Assembly: GCA_034440615.1 (NCBI GenBank) | Contig: JAOTOM010005145.1 | Span: forward strand, 1,122,001-1,186,000 | DNA length: 64,000 nucleotides | Direction: 5' to 3' | DNA from: Ashinkailepas kermadecensis | Lineage: Eukaryota; Arthropoda; Thecostraca; Neolepadidae | Shown: positions 46,028-56,189 of the stretch, in pieces | Layout of the letters: every line of letters begins with the position of its first letter | Numbering within the stretch: the stretch's first letter is position 1 | Translations under genes and position numbers: made by a program | Notes under the pieces: generated by a model | What the model was told of the DNA's origin: nothing | The model's input: the letters and a program-made list of their open reading frames with translations, nothing else | Databases searched by the model: none

Positions 46028-46575
46028 TGCGGTTTTTCCTAATTTGCCGCCATAATAATCGGATTAGCAGAGCCAAACCTAGTATGGCTGCTCATTAGTC
46101 TTTTCCACATATCCTCAGAAATTTTTGATCCTGGGTCATCTCAAGTCAGGTCACCAGGTCAGGCGAAGTGACCCAATTCCCTCGGAGTCTAGGTGGCATC
46201 ACTTCCACAATAATTGGACGATTTATTTCAAACTTATAACACGTCATGATCTCATCAGGGACTATAATATATATCTCGTTTTTTTCGCAGCATTGACCTG
46301 AGGTCAGGTCGCGGCCATGGCTTCCCCCATTATAGGCCTATGGTAAAATATACAAATGTTTCCTGGTTACATATTTGTTCTCGGAATGACCTCACAACGG
46401 TTATGGCGTGTAGTTGGAAGCTATTCTCAATGTTACCGCTGACATTTTTGCTCAGTGACCTCACCAAGGTCATCTAAGGTCACCTGAGATCACTAGCACA
46501 TTTCTGCGCATTATATCGCACTGCATTGAGCTAGAAGGCTGAAATTACCGACGAAGATGCTGGTGGCCGACGAAG

Positions 46576-47033
46576 ATGCTGTTCTTCATGCTGAGTGTGG
46601 CCTGTGTGAACGCCTACCACGTCAACGTGACCAAGTTCCCGCTCAGTGCACATGCCGACATGAAGCACGGAGGCCGCATGCGCTTCACCAGAGCGCTCGG
46701 GATCCAGCTCCTGAGCGGACAGGCTGAGCGCCGAGCCACCAGCTACATTTCCGGACGGGGGTCATCAATCGGCAAGCGGTGAGATCCCTGGAGCAGGTGC
46801 TAGACCGTCAGCTCATCCGGAAGGCACCTGCCCAGCCGGAGCCAGGACCATCCTCCCAGCCACAAGACCCGAAACTCGGCAGATGTCCTCTGTGCCTGCG
46901 GGAGAGCCACGGCGAGGGGTTCAAGAAGAAGAAGTCGAAGATGGGGAAGTACACTCCGTGTGTGAAGTGTAGTCGGCCAGCTTGTCCTAGACACAGCAAA
47001 TCTTCCAAAGTGTGCAACATCTGTCTGCCGTGA
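46576..47033 (+). pseudogene. piggyBac-type transposase C-terminal relic
   Basis: The first frame (to 46782) contains LSVACVNAYHVNVTKF and RMRFTRALGIQLLSGQ, resembling the end of the DDE domain (VNAF...). A frame change near 46750 leads to RSLEQVLDRQLIRK and then the cysteine-rich finger CPLC, CVKC, CPRH, CNIC (46896-47030), which is characteristic of piggyBac transposases. The stop is at 47031-47033. The catalytic Asp motifs further upstream are not recognisable, so it is a fragment. Confidence 0.72.
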
Positions 47034-48083
47034 TGCGGCTGTCTGCTTCGCTGCATGTTGCCTGATGTCTTTCACATTCAAGAGTCGATTCAAAAGTATT
47101 TCCCATGTTTGTATTGTCGCGAGTGTTGTTTGCCTGATGTCTTTCATATCCAAGAAATAATTTGGAAGCGTTTCGCATGTCTCGAGTGTTGTTCTATATG
47201 AGCATTGAACACAGATATCTCGTTTGTTGTAATGGAATTCGTCGTTCCCGTACCTATCCACCACAATACAGACCCGGTCTTGAATATCGTGCCTTTCTAT
47301 CATGTCTCTTGCGAAATGTCTCGGAATATTCGGAAATGTATCAGTGATGGTCGCGGCGTATATATCACAAACATTTGTGCGACCATTTTCACTAACGCAG
47401 CCGTGTATTATCCCGCAGTAAATTATATAGCGAACATCAATGTGGTATAAAACCAAATGGTATGCAAAACTCAAACACGAGCGAAATGCTCTCGTTGAGA
47501 CGTTTTGAATGATATGCGACATGACCTACCTGGGCCAGAAAACTGTCTTGACTTCGGGTCAACCGAGGTCAAGGTCAAACAGTGACCTAACTATTAAATG
47601 TCATCGGAAGCGTCTTTCGTCATGTAAATAAAAATCAGCTTCCCATCGCCGTGCTGTCAAAACGTTTGTACCGGAAAATTACAATACATTTTGCCCAAGT
47701 TCGGTGACCTCTGGTGACCTATCTGTTGACCTGACCTTAAATTACACAGCGTATTCTCGATAGCAAATTTCAAGGGCTGTCGAATAGCATTCGCCGTTTG
47801 TTTGTATCTGTTACAGGTCCTGAGATATGTGTCAATATCTGAGGGTCCCACCCGATCTGGTCGAATTTGACCAATGATGACCCAGTGACCTAAATATTGA
47901 CCTGAGCGAAAAATGATCGAAATACTTTCGCTAGAGCTTGTCACCAGCTATCCAATGCCGTTTTCCGTTTGTCGCTACCTAGCATAGTTATGGAGATCTT
48001 AGGGGGCAGACATCTGCCCCCCCCACCGGACCGGCGAAGTTTGCGCCGACCGCCGGACGTGCGAATGTTAATAAAAATGCAAC

Positions 48084-48890
48084 ATCAGTAGGTTGCGTAA
48101 TGGCTAGGATGGCTGCATGGTGTCCCATCAGTAAGTTGTGTCATGGCCAAGATAGCCGCATAACGCCACATCAGTAAGTTGTCATGGCCAAGACGGCCGC
48201 ATAACGCCGCATCAGTAAGTCGTGTCATGGCCAAAATGGCCGCATACTGCTACATCAGTAAGCCGTGTCATGGCCAAAATGGCCGCATACTGCTACATCA
48301 GTAAGCCGTGTCATGGCCAAAATGGCCGCATACTGCTACATCAGTAAGTCGTGTCATGGCCAAAATGGCCGCATACTGCTACATCAGTAAGTCGTGTCAT
48401 GGCCAAAATGGCCGCATACTGCTACATCAGTAAGTCGTGTCATGGCCAAAATGGCCGCATACTGCTACATCAGTAAGTCGTGTCATGGCCAAAATGGCCG
48501 CATACTGCTACATCAGTAAGTCGTGTCATGGCCAAATGGCCGCATACTGCTACATCAGTAAATCGTGTCATGGCCAAAATGGCCGCATACTGCTACATCA
48601 GTAAGTCGTGTCATGGCCAAAATGGCCGCATACTGCTACATCAGTAAGTCGTGTCATGGCCAAAATGGCCGCATACTGCTACATCAGTAAGTCGTGTCAT
48701 GGCCAAAATGGCCGCATACTGCTACATCAGTAAGTCGTGTCATGGCCAAAATGGCCGCATACTGCTACATCAGTAAGTCGTGTCATGGCCAAAATGGCCG
48801 CATACTGCTACATCAGTAAGTCGTGTCATGGCCAAAATGGCCGCATACTGCTACATCAGTAAGCCGTGTCATGGCTAAGATGGCCGCATA
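48084..48890 (+). repeat. Minisatellite, 43-bp unit, beside the piggyBac-like element
   Basis: About 18 copies of CATCAGTAAGTCGTGTCATG then GCCAAAATGGCCGCATACTGCTA. The first copies, next to the TTAA at 48068, are the most diverged, and later ones are nearly identical. GGCCAAAATGGCC is close to palindromic. Confidence 0.95.
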
Positions 48891-50261
48891 ATGACAATCG
48901 CACTGGTGCGGCAACAAATCCTGAAGCACCAACTGATCTGTCATCAGCAGAGACAGAGCATCTATATACGTCGTATGATAGATTGCAGCTTGACTGTGGT
49001 CGTACTGAAAACCAGCTTAAAATGGTTGCTCAACAGGAAATATTTTCGAAGTACGATTTCGCTACAAATTAAAATTGGTAAGAGGCACTGGGTCCGACAA
49101 AGCCCGCACAGCTTTGTCCCGCGGGCTTTGTCGCGGGACAAAGCTGTGCGGAAGTTTGTGATCACCAGCCGGTCGCGGGCTTTCTGCGGAACTTCAAGAT
49201 CACCAGCAGCCGTTCGCACCGATCCGGTGGAGGGAGCCGCATGATACAGTCAGATACTCTGATGGCAGCCTCGGGAATCAAATGGTTCAGAAGCGACGTC
49301 AAGAATTCGATGGCACACCTACACGATAGATCACCCTGTTCTTTCAAACCACGCGATACAAAAAGTATATGGTACAACATAGATGGCGCCTCAGTACTGC
49401 CCAACGTAACGGCGCCGCCCATGTTATCGAGCACGAAGTTCCAGGCTGGCGGACGCGAAGGTTCGCCAAGCACTTGCACCGCATGGTCACTAACCATTGG
49501 TCAGTTGGCGCTTTCCGGTATGGTAGGTATGCGAAATATATTGTGCAGGATGAAATCGGCCAAGCTACAGCTGTCGGCCTCGATGAAATGGACGAGATAA
49601 TCAGAAGGAACAAGAACCGCAGGATTGATTCCACGCCACACGGAGCTGATCGAGCCGTGTAGCGCCGTTAGTCTTCCGTCGAAGGATTACAGGAAGCCAA
49701 AATACCAAGCAGCTGGCAACGTTTGAACAAGGGATCCTACGACTACGAGGGAAACGCACCATCCACTCGGCTACCGACCCCCCCGAGAAAGGCGCTTCTG
49801 CAGTCCGTCATACTGCACGTTGCATGCATGCCGGTTGGCGACACCGTTTTCCAACGGTGTGCTAGATTCCTCGCTGGTGCAGTTGTCAGGTAACTCACTT
49901 TCGTGAGGCGATCACGTCTCCAGCCAACTGAAGAGACTGGTCAAGAAACTACAGCTTCTGTTCATCTTCAAATTATCCAAGTGGGAGCAATGCATGTTGG
50001 CTTTCGTCACTGTAGCCTGTCAATAAAGAGCACCGACTTCACGCACTACAATCATAAATATATCTGGAGGTAGACAGCCATCATGTAACTTATGCGATGT
50101 ATATTCGAAATTATTCGATACAACCTTCCCATATTGTGAATACAATAACATACTAGCGCACAACCAAGCTCACCGAACTCGTAGCATCCAAGTGAAGGGC
50201 TCAGACCAAACGTGACGATAATCTAAGCCGTGTGCTATCAACCAATTATAATTTACCCAGT
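48891..50261. other. Unassigned sequence, no gene recognised
   Basis: Contains the perfect hairpin at 49104-49151. Frames on both strands between 49160 and 49660 look protein-like in composition but are mutually overlapping and unrecognised; a decayed transposon is possible. An AATAAA lies on the plus strand near 50022. Confidence 0.35.
49104..49151. other. Perfect 20-bp stem hairpin
   Basis: CCGCACAGCTTTGTCCCGCG (49104-49123) is exactly the reverse complement of 49132-49151, separated by GGCTTTGT. A further GACAAAGCCCG lies just before it. The stem is perfect, implying a recent or selected origin. Confidence 0.9.
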
Positions 50262-53200
50262 AGGCCACAGGGTGGCGCTGCGTCACCAGCTGTCCACACA
50301 GGGACGTGTCGGTGGTGCTGCGTCGCCAGCTATACACACCTTCACCCACACAGCCAGGAACATGTCGGTGGTGCTGCGTCACCAGCTCTACACATTCACA
50401 CGCCCAGGGACAGGTTGGTGCCGTTGAATCACCAGCTGTACGTACACACACATTCAGGGACAGGTCGGTGGTGCTGCGTCACCAGTTGTACACATCCACA
50501 CGACCAGGGACAGGTCGGTGACGCTGTGTCACCAGCTGTACGTACACACACATTCAGGGACAGGTCGGTGGTGCTGCGTCACCAGTTGTACACATCCACA
50601 CGACCAGGGACAGGTCGGTGACGCTGTGTCACCAGCTGTACGTACACACACATTCAGGGACAGGTCGGTGGTGCTGCGTCACCAGTTGTACACATCCACA
50701 CGACCAGGGACAGGTCGGTGACGCTGTGTCACCAGCTGTACGTACACACACATTCAGGGACAGGTCGGTGGTGCTGCGTCACCAGTTGTACACATCCACA
50801 CGACCAGGGACAGGTCGGTGACGCTGTGTCACCAGCTGTACGTACACACACATTCAGGGACAGGTCGGTGGTGCTGCGTCACCAGTTGTACACATCCACA
50901 CGACCAGGGACAGGTCGGTGACGCTGTGTCACCAGCTGTACGTACACACACATTCAGGGACAGGTCGGTGGTGCTGCGTCACCAGTTGTACACATCCACA
51001 CGACCAGGGGCAGGTCGGTGACGCTGTGTCACCAGCTGTACGTACACACACATTCAGGGACAGGTCGGTGGTGCTGCGTCACCAGTTGTACACATCCACA
51101 CGACCAGGGACAGGTCGGTGACGCTGTGTCACCAGCTGTACGTACACACACATTCAGGGACAGGTCGGTGGTGCTGCGTCACCAGTTGTACACATCCACA
51201 CGACCAGGGACAGGTCGGTGACGCTGTGTCACCAGCTGTACGTACACACACATTCAGGGACAGGTCGGTGGTGCTGCGTCACCAGTTGTACACATCCACA
51301 CGACCAGGGACAGGTCGGTGACGCTGTGTCACCAGCTGTACGTACACACACATTCAGGGACAGGTCGGTGGTGCTGCGTCACCAGTTGTACACATCCACA
51401 CGACCAGGGACAGGTCGGTGACGCTGTGTCACCAGCTGTACGTACACACACATTCAGGGACAGGTCGGTGGTGCTGCGTCACCAGTTGTACACATCCACA
51501 CGACCAGGGACAGGTCGGTGACGCTGTGTCACCAGCTGTACGTACACACACATTCAGGGACAGGTCGGTGGTGCTGCGTCACCAGTTGTACACATCCACA
51601 CGACCAGGGACAGGTCGGTGACGCTGTGTCACCAGCTGTACGTACACACACATTCAGGGACAGGTCGGTGGTGCTGCGTCACCAGTTGTACACATCCACA
51701 CGACCAGGGACAGGTCGGTGACGCTGTGTCACCAGCTGTACGTACACACACATTCAGGGACAGGTCGGTGGTGCTGCGTCACCAGTTGTACACATCCACA
51801 CGACCAGGGACAGGTCGGTGACGCTGTGTCACCAGCTGTACGTACACACACATTCAGGGACAGGTCGGTGGTGCTGCGTCACCAGTTGTACACATCCACA
51901 CGACCAGGGACAGGTCGGTGACGCTGTGTCACCAGCTGTACGTACACACACATTCAGGGACAGGTCGGTGGTGCTGCGTCACCAGTTGTACACATCCACA
52001 CGACCAGGGGCAGGTCGGTGACGCTGTGTCACCAGCTGTACGTACACACACATTCAGGGACAGGTCGGTGGTGCTGCGTCACCAGTTGTACACATCCACA
52101 CGACCAGGGGCAGGTCGGTGACGCTGTGTCACCAGCTGTACGTACACACACATTCAGGGACAGGTCGGTGGTGCTGCGTCACCAGTTGTACACATCCACA
52201 CGACCAGGGACAGGTCGGTGACGCTGTGTCACCAGCTGTACGTACACACACATTCAGGGACAGGTCGGTGGTGCTGCGTCACCAGTTGTACACATCCACA
52301 CGACCAGGGACAGGTCGGTGACGCTGTGTCACCAGCTGTACGTACACACACATTCAGGGACAGGTCGGTGGTGCTGCGTCACCAGTTGTACACATCCACA
52401 CGACCAGGGACAGGTCGGTGACGCTGTGTCACCAGCTGTACGTACACACACATTCAGGGACAGGTCGGTGGTGCTGCGTCACCAGTTGTACACATCCACA
52501 CGACCAGGGACAGGTCGGGGACGCTTTGTCACCAGCTGTACAAAAAAAAAAAAAAAGGACAGGTCGGTGGTGCTGCGTCACCAGTTGTACACATCCACAC
52601 GACCAGGGGCAGGTCGGTGACGCTGTGTCACCAGCTGTACGTACACACACATTCAGGGACAGGTCGGTGGTGCTGCGTCACCAGTTGTACACATCCACAC
52701 GACCAGGGGCAGGTCGGTGACGCTGTGTCACCAGCTGTACGTACACACACATTCAGGGACAGGTCGGTGGTGCTGCGTCACCAGTTGTACACATCCACAC
52801 GACCAGGGACAGGTCGGTGACGCTGTGTCACCAGCTGTACGTACACACACATTCAGGGACAGGTCGGTGGTGCTGCGTCACCAGTTGTACACATCCACAC
52901 GACCAGGGACAGGTCGGTGACGCTGTGTCACCAGCTGTACGTACACACATTCAGGGACAGGTCGGTGGTGCTGCGTCACCAGTTGTACACATCCACACGA
53001 CCAGGGACAGGTCGGTGACGCTGTGTCACCAGCTGTACGTACACACACATTCAGGGACAGGTCGGTGGTGCTGCGTCACCAGTTGTACACATCCACACGA
53101 CCAGGGACAGGTCGGTGACGCTGTGTCACCAGCTGTACGTACACACACATTCAGGGACAGGTCGGTGGTGCTGCGTCACCAGTTGTACACATCCACACGA

Positions 53201-53621
53201 CCAGGGACAGGTCGGTGACGCTGTGTCACCAGCTGTACGTACACACACATTCAGGGACAGGTCGGTGGTGCTGCGTCACCAGCTGTACGTACACACATTC
53301 AGGGACAGGTCGGTGGTGCTGCGTCACCAGTTGTACACATCCACACGACCAGGGACAGGTCGGTGACGCTGTGTCACCAGCTGTACGTACACACACATTC
53401 AGGGACAGGTCGGTGGTGCTGCGTCACCAGTTGTACACATCCACACGACCAGGGACAGGTCGGTGACGCTGTGTCACCAGCTGTACGTACACACACATTC
53501 AGGGACAGGTCGGTGGTGCTGCGTCACCAGTTGTACACATCCACACGACCAGGGACAGGTCGGTGACGCTGTGTCACCAGCTGTACGTACACACACACCC
53601 AGGTCGGTGGTGCTGCGTCAC
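50262..53621 (+). repeat. 100-bp satellite of two 50-bp half units
   Basis: About 33 copies with a strict 100-bp period. Each copy has two diverged 50-bp halves: GGTCGGTGACGCTGTGTCAC... and GGTCGGTGGTGCTGCGTCAC.... Across most of the array the copies are identical except for occasional A/G changes (GGGACAG to GGGGCAG). Irregular copies occur only near 50260-50440, 52540, 52930 and 53270. At 52540-52556 a 15-A run replaces part of one half unit. The array ends 1 nt before the Pex3 stop codon. Confidence 0.98.
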
Positions 53622-53622
53622 A

Positions 53623-54681
53623 TCACGTCAGTTCGCTGAAGCTCTCGTACACGTTGGCCGCCAGAACCTGCACCTTGTGGTGGTTGGCCAGCAGCCAGGG
53701 CAGCGAGTCGGGACCGGTGCGCAGCAACACGTGCGGCAGATTTGTCAGCGTCGGCACCAGCTTGGCCACAGGCAGCGTGGCGGCGCGCGGAGCGACGAAC
53801 CCGTCAGCACCGCCGCCCTGTCCGGAGAACGCCGGCACCAGCTGGTCCAGCACGTGCCCGAACCCGGCGCGCGTGCAGTCGCGCACGAGCGCGTCCGTCT
53901 CGGCATTTTCGAGCAGATCGCGCGTCTCGGTGGTGAGCTGATCGAGGCGAGTGGAGGCGAGTGGTGGCTCACCCGTCGCGGACGCCTCGTCCAGCGCGAA
54001 CCGCACCAGCCGCCACTCCGGCTCGCTCTCCACCAGTTCCTGCGCGCGCCACAGCAGCGTCTCGATGCCCTCCAGGTCGAGTCGGTCGGTGAGCGCCAGC
54101 GCGTCGGCCAGCGGCGCCAGCAGCGGCGCCAGCGCCTGCGTCAGCCGCTCCAGGCCGACGGTGAGCAGCTGCTCGACGCCGGCCAGGTAGCGCTGCTGCG
54201 CCGCCTCGTCCAGCGGCTCAGCCGGCTGCTCGCCCAGCGTCTGGCGCACACTGTCCACGTACAGACAGCCGCCCAGCACGTGCACGTGCACGTGCAGCAG
54301 CACAGTCAGGTAGGCGGCGCCGTACACGGCCGCCACCACCCGCTGCAGCGCGAGCCGCTTCAGGTCGGCCCATACCTGCAGCTTGTGCGGCGTGCCGGCC
54401 CGCAGCGCCTCCAGCGGCCCGTCCGTGTCCAGCTGGTGAGACAGCGCGGCCAGCAGGCGCGGCGCCAACTGAGCCAGACTCGCCCGGCACGTGGAGCGCG
54501 TGCTCTCGAAGTGCGCCTGCTTCTTGACTTTTTCGAGCATGCGGTGCGACTCGCCCTCGGCCCAGTCTCGCAGCCGCCGCTCGGCGTACCACTTGAGCAG
54601 GTAGGCGCCGCCGCCCAGCGCGGCCACCGCTACCAGCTTGTACCGGTGGCGTCGCACCAGCTCGCGCAGGCGTGCCAACAT
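53623..54681 (-). CDS. Pex3: Peroxin-3 (PEX3), peroxisome membrane biogenesis
   Basis: PEX3 sits in the peroxisomal (and ER) membrane and docks PEX19 loaded with membrane-protein cargo. The frame encodes 352 residues (human 373) and starts MLARLRELVRRHRYKLV, matching the human MLRSTWNFLKRHKKK start; four further codons upstream begin with GTG and are not used. Basic residues precede a transmembrane segment (about 15-33, LVAVAALGGGAYLLKWY). Conserved blocks: HFESTRSTC, WADLKRLALQR, LGGCLYVD, LPVAKLVP and the C-terminal LAANVYESFS. The context around the ATG, GACACCATG, is favourable. No intron interrupts it, whereas vertebrate PEX3 has many. Tim8 lies 137 bp upstream on the same strand. The plus-strand frame over this region is an antisense shadow. 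Confidence 0.93.
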   Translation of the reverse strand: MLARLRELVRRHRYKLVAVAALGGGAYLLKWYAERRLRDWAEGESHRMLEKVKKQAHFESTRSTCRASLAQLAPRLLAALSHQLDTDGPLEALRAGTPHKLQVWADLKRLALQRVVAAVYGAAYLTVLLHVHVHVLGGCLYVDSVRQTLGEQPAEPLDEAAQQRYLAGVEQLLTVGLERLTQALAPLLAPLADALALTDRLDLEGIETLLWRAQELVESEPEWRLVRFALDEASATGEPPLASTRLDQLTTETRDLLENAETDALVRDCTRAGFGHVLDQLVPAFSGQGGGADGFVAPRAATLPVAKLVPTLTNLPHVLLRTGPDSLPWLLANHHKVQVLAANVYESFSELT

Positions 54682-54818
54682 GGTGTCGACCACACCGAGG
54701 ATCGCCCAGCTGGGCGATTATCGGCGCTGCACTGGACACTACAGACACTACGGGACACTACAGAGGCGGCGGCGGCGCAGGGGCAGCAATGGCGGCGACG
54801 TTCGCTGAAGGTCGATTG
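54682..54818 (-). promoter_or_regulatory. Short Tim8-Pex3 intergenic region
   Basis: 137 bp separate the Tim8 stop codon from the Pex3 ATG. On the minus strand there is a pyrimidine-rich stretch (TGCCCCTGCGCCGCCGCCGC) followed by CTCTGTAG, an acceptor-like AG at 54758-54759, and TAGTGTC-type small repeats. No AATAAA or ATTAAA is present. It must serve as the Tim8 3' end and Pex3 promoter, or as a spacer within a shared transcript. Confidence 0.4.
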
Positions 54819-55022
54819 CTAGTCGCGTAGCAACTCCGATGCGGGCATACTTATCTCTATACCGGACGCACGTTCCATCCGGTTAATGATGTAGTTTGAG
54901 GTATCGAGGAAGCGGTCGACGCAGTTGGTCAGGCACGTCTCGGTCCTGTAGTCGAGTCGGGTGCTCGGTCGGTCCACCATGCACTTGTCCCAGCACTGCT
55001 CGGTCAGACCGCCGACCAGTAC
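54819..55022 (-). CDS. Tim8: Tim8 exon 2, twin CX3C motif
   Basis: 204 nt including the TAG stop at 54819-54821. The acceptor is TTGCCAG just before 55022. It encodes VLVGGLTEQCWDKC through ASELLRD. Confidence 0.95.
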   Translation of the reverse strand, partial: VLVGGLTEQCWDKCMVDRPSTRLDYRTETCLTNCVDRFLDTSNYIINRMERASGIEISMPASELLRD

Positions 55023-56189
55023 CTGGCAACAGGTCAGAGTGTTTGTCCGCACTGCTGTCAGATCGTGACCACCTCGAACTATAAGTTCACATCAAGTCGT
55101 AGCGTCGTTAGGCGTAAGCCGGTACCTGCTGTGGGACCTGATGATGAAATTATCTGCTATGTGGTGGTTAAATGGGCTTTAGAAGCTCAGCGACGACTAG
55201 GGCACTTACCGACAGTTTTCTACCACGTGCTGCGAAGTGCTGCTATCTATCGTAAATGGCATCCAGGTGGCTAAATAACTGCTACCATCATCTATACATG
55301 TAGCTGTGGAAAAGAAAATCCCGCATTAAACAGTTAGGAGATGCCTTAAGCATTCCCTAAGGTATTCCAAAGGACCGAACGGCGTCACCGTGGTGGAGGA
55401 ATCAAGCAGACATCCCAAATGTACAAAAGGATGACGGCACTCCAAATCCAAAAGGCGTTCCGAAGTACATCCCAAGTAAGCATCGAAAGCGCCCCGAAAG
55501 CAAACGGTGTTCTAAAGGCATCTCGAGAGCCAGCACTCCAAAAATGAAGTAACTAAGGTCAGGTGTGTTGAAGCCCTTGAGGTGCACCTTAATATTAAGC
55601 AATATTTTCCAGGATGCACTCCTAGCAGGAAGTCCCATGCTTTCTTGACGCGTGTTCAGGCCCTGCAGGTATGAATTAACTGGCATGGTCACAGCCCGGC
55701 GTGTGTCAGCGATCCCGAGGATTTTCGACAGCTTTGGGCCTACATATCTGTACAGATTGCAATCTGCAACTGCATGCACACTTGTGTCCTATGTAATGTA
55801 AATACTACATAAATGTACAAATTCTTACATAAATACCTTAGCTCTCGATCGGATGTCCTCAAACATGGCAGAGCACTGCTGCCTAGTTCCTTTGCAAACT
55901 TTATTGGTGTACCCCCGGTTTGACTATGTTCTTCATACAGCACTCGTACATAGCTCACCATGCTTCCAAAAAAATGAGTGACACCACAAACTCTTATTCA
56001 CTGTCAAGCAGCATGCATTATTCATATTTGGCTACACAATGTACCATATTTACATCAGTGCTAGCATGCAGCCATGCACAACATGTTATGTTTTACCTGG
56101 AACTTTTGTTTCTGGGTTTCACCTTCAATGAAGCTCTTCAGCTGCGGATCTGCTAAGCCCTCAAGGCCATTAACAATTCCACCATTCAT
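54819..56189 (-). CDS. Tim8: Tim8 small Tim chaperone, two exons
   Basis: Small Tim proteins carry hydrophobic precursors across the mitochondrial intermembrane space; Tim8 works as a hexamer with Tim13. Exons 56189-56097 and 55022-54819 join in phase 0 across a GTAAAA...CCAG intron of 1074 bp to give 98 residues (human TIMM8A has 97). Exon 1 contains LADPQLKSFIEGETQKQKFQ, matching the DPQLQHFIEVETQKQRFQ helix of TIMM8A. Exon 2 carries the twin CX3C motif (CWDKC, then 15 residues, then CLTNC) and VDRFLDTSNYIINRME. Both disulphide-forming Cys pairs are intact. Exon 1 lies in AT-rich DNA and exon 2 in GC-richer DNA beside Pex3. Confidence 0.94.
55023..56096 (-). other. Tim8: Tim8 intron
   Basis: 1074 bp with no further exon recognised. 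A minus-strand open frame of 125 codons at 55402-55779 has no family match. Confidence 0.85.
56097..56189 (-). CDS. Tim8: Tim8 exon 1, N-terminal helix
   Basis: 93 nt encoding 31 residues from MNGGIVNGLEGLADPQL to KQKFQ, followed by the donor GTAAAA at 56096. The ATG is at 56187-56189. A TTTATTCCAG just upstream (ending near 56209) could be the acceptor of a 5'-leader intron. The frame is too short to appear in a length-filtered ORF list and was found by its match to the Tim8 family and its donor. Confidence 0.9.

Larger units (their letters stand above)
45987..48071 (+). mobile_element. piggyBac-like element with TTAA target duplication
   Basis: TTAA lies at 45987-45990 and again at 48068-48071. 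The element starts CACGCGCACGTCCGG (45991-46005), and the reverse complement of its right end reads CATTCGCACGTCCGG, so 13 of 15 terminal bases are inverted repeats. Subterminal palindromes centred on CAGATATCTG (left) and CAGACATCTG (right) are flanked by G and C runs. The interior contains a decayed transposase 3' part (46576-47033). It is about 2.08 kb between the TTAAs, shorter than an autonomous piggyBac, and inactive as read. Confidence 0.82.

Noticed and set aside
50262..53621. CRISPR-like array of about 50-bp repeats
   Set aside because: No unique spacers: both half units are themselves repeated with a 100-bp period, and the DNA is eukaryotic.
53563..54822. 419-codon plus-strand frame
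   Set aside because: Antisense shadow of Pex3; the minus strand encodes a recognisable full-length protein.
55402..55779. 125-codon minus-strand frame in the Tim8 intron
   Set aside because: No family similarity, no repeats and AT-leaning codon use; it lies within a well-supported intron.
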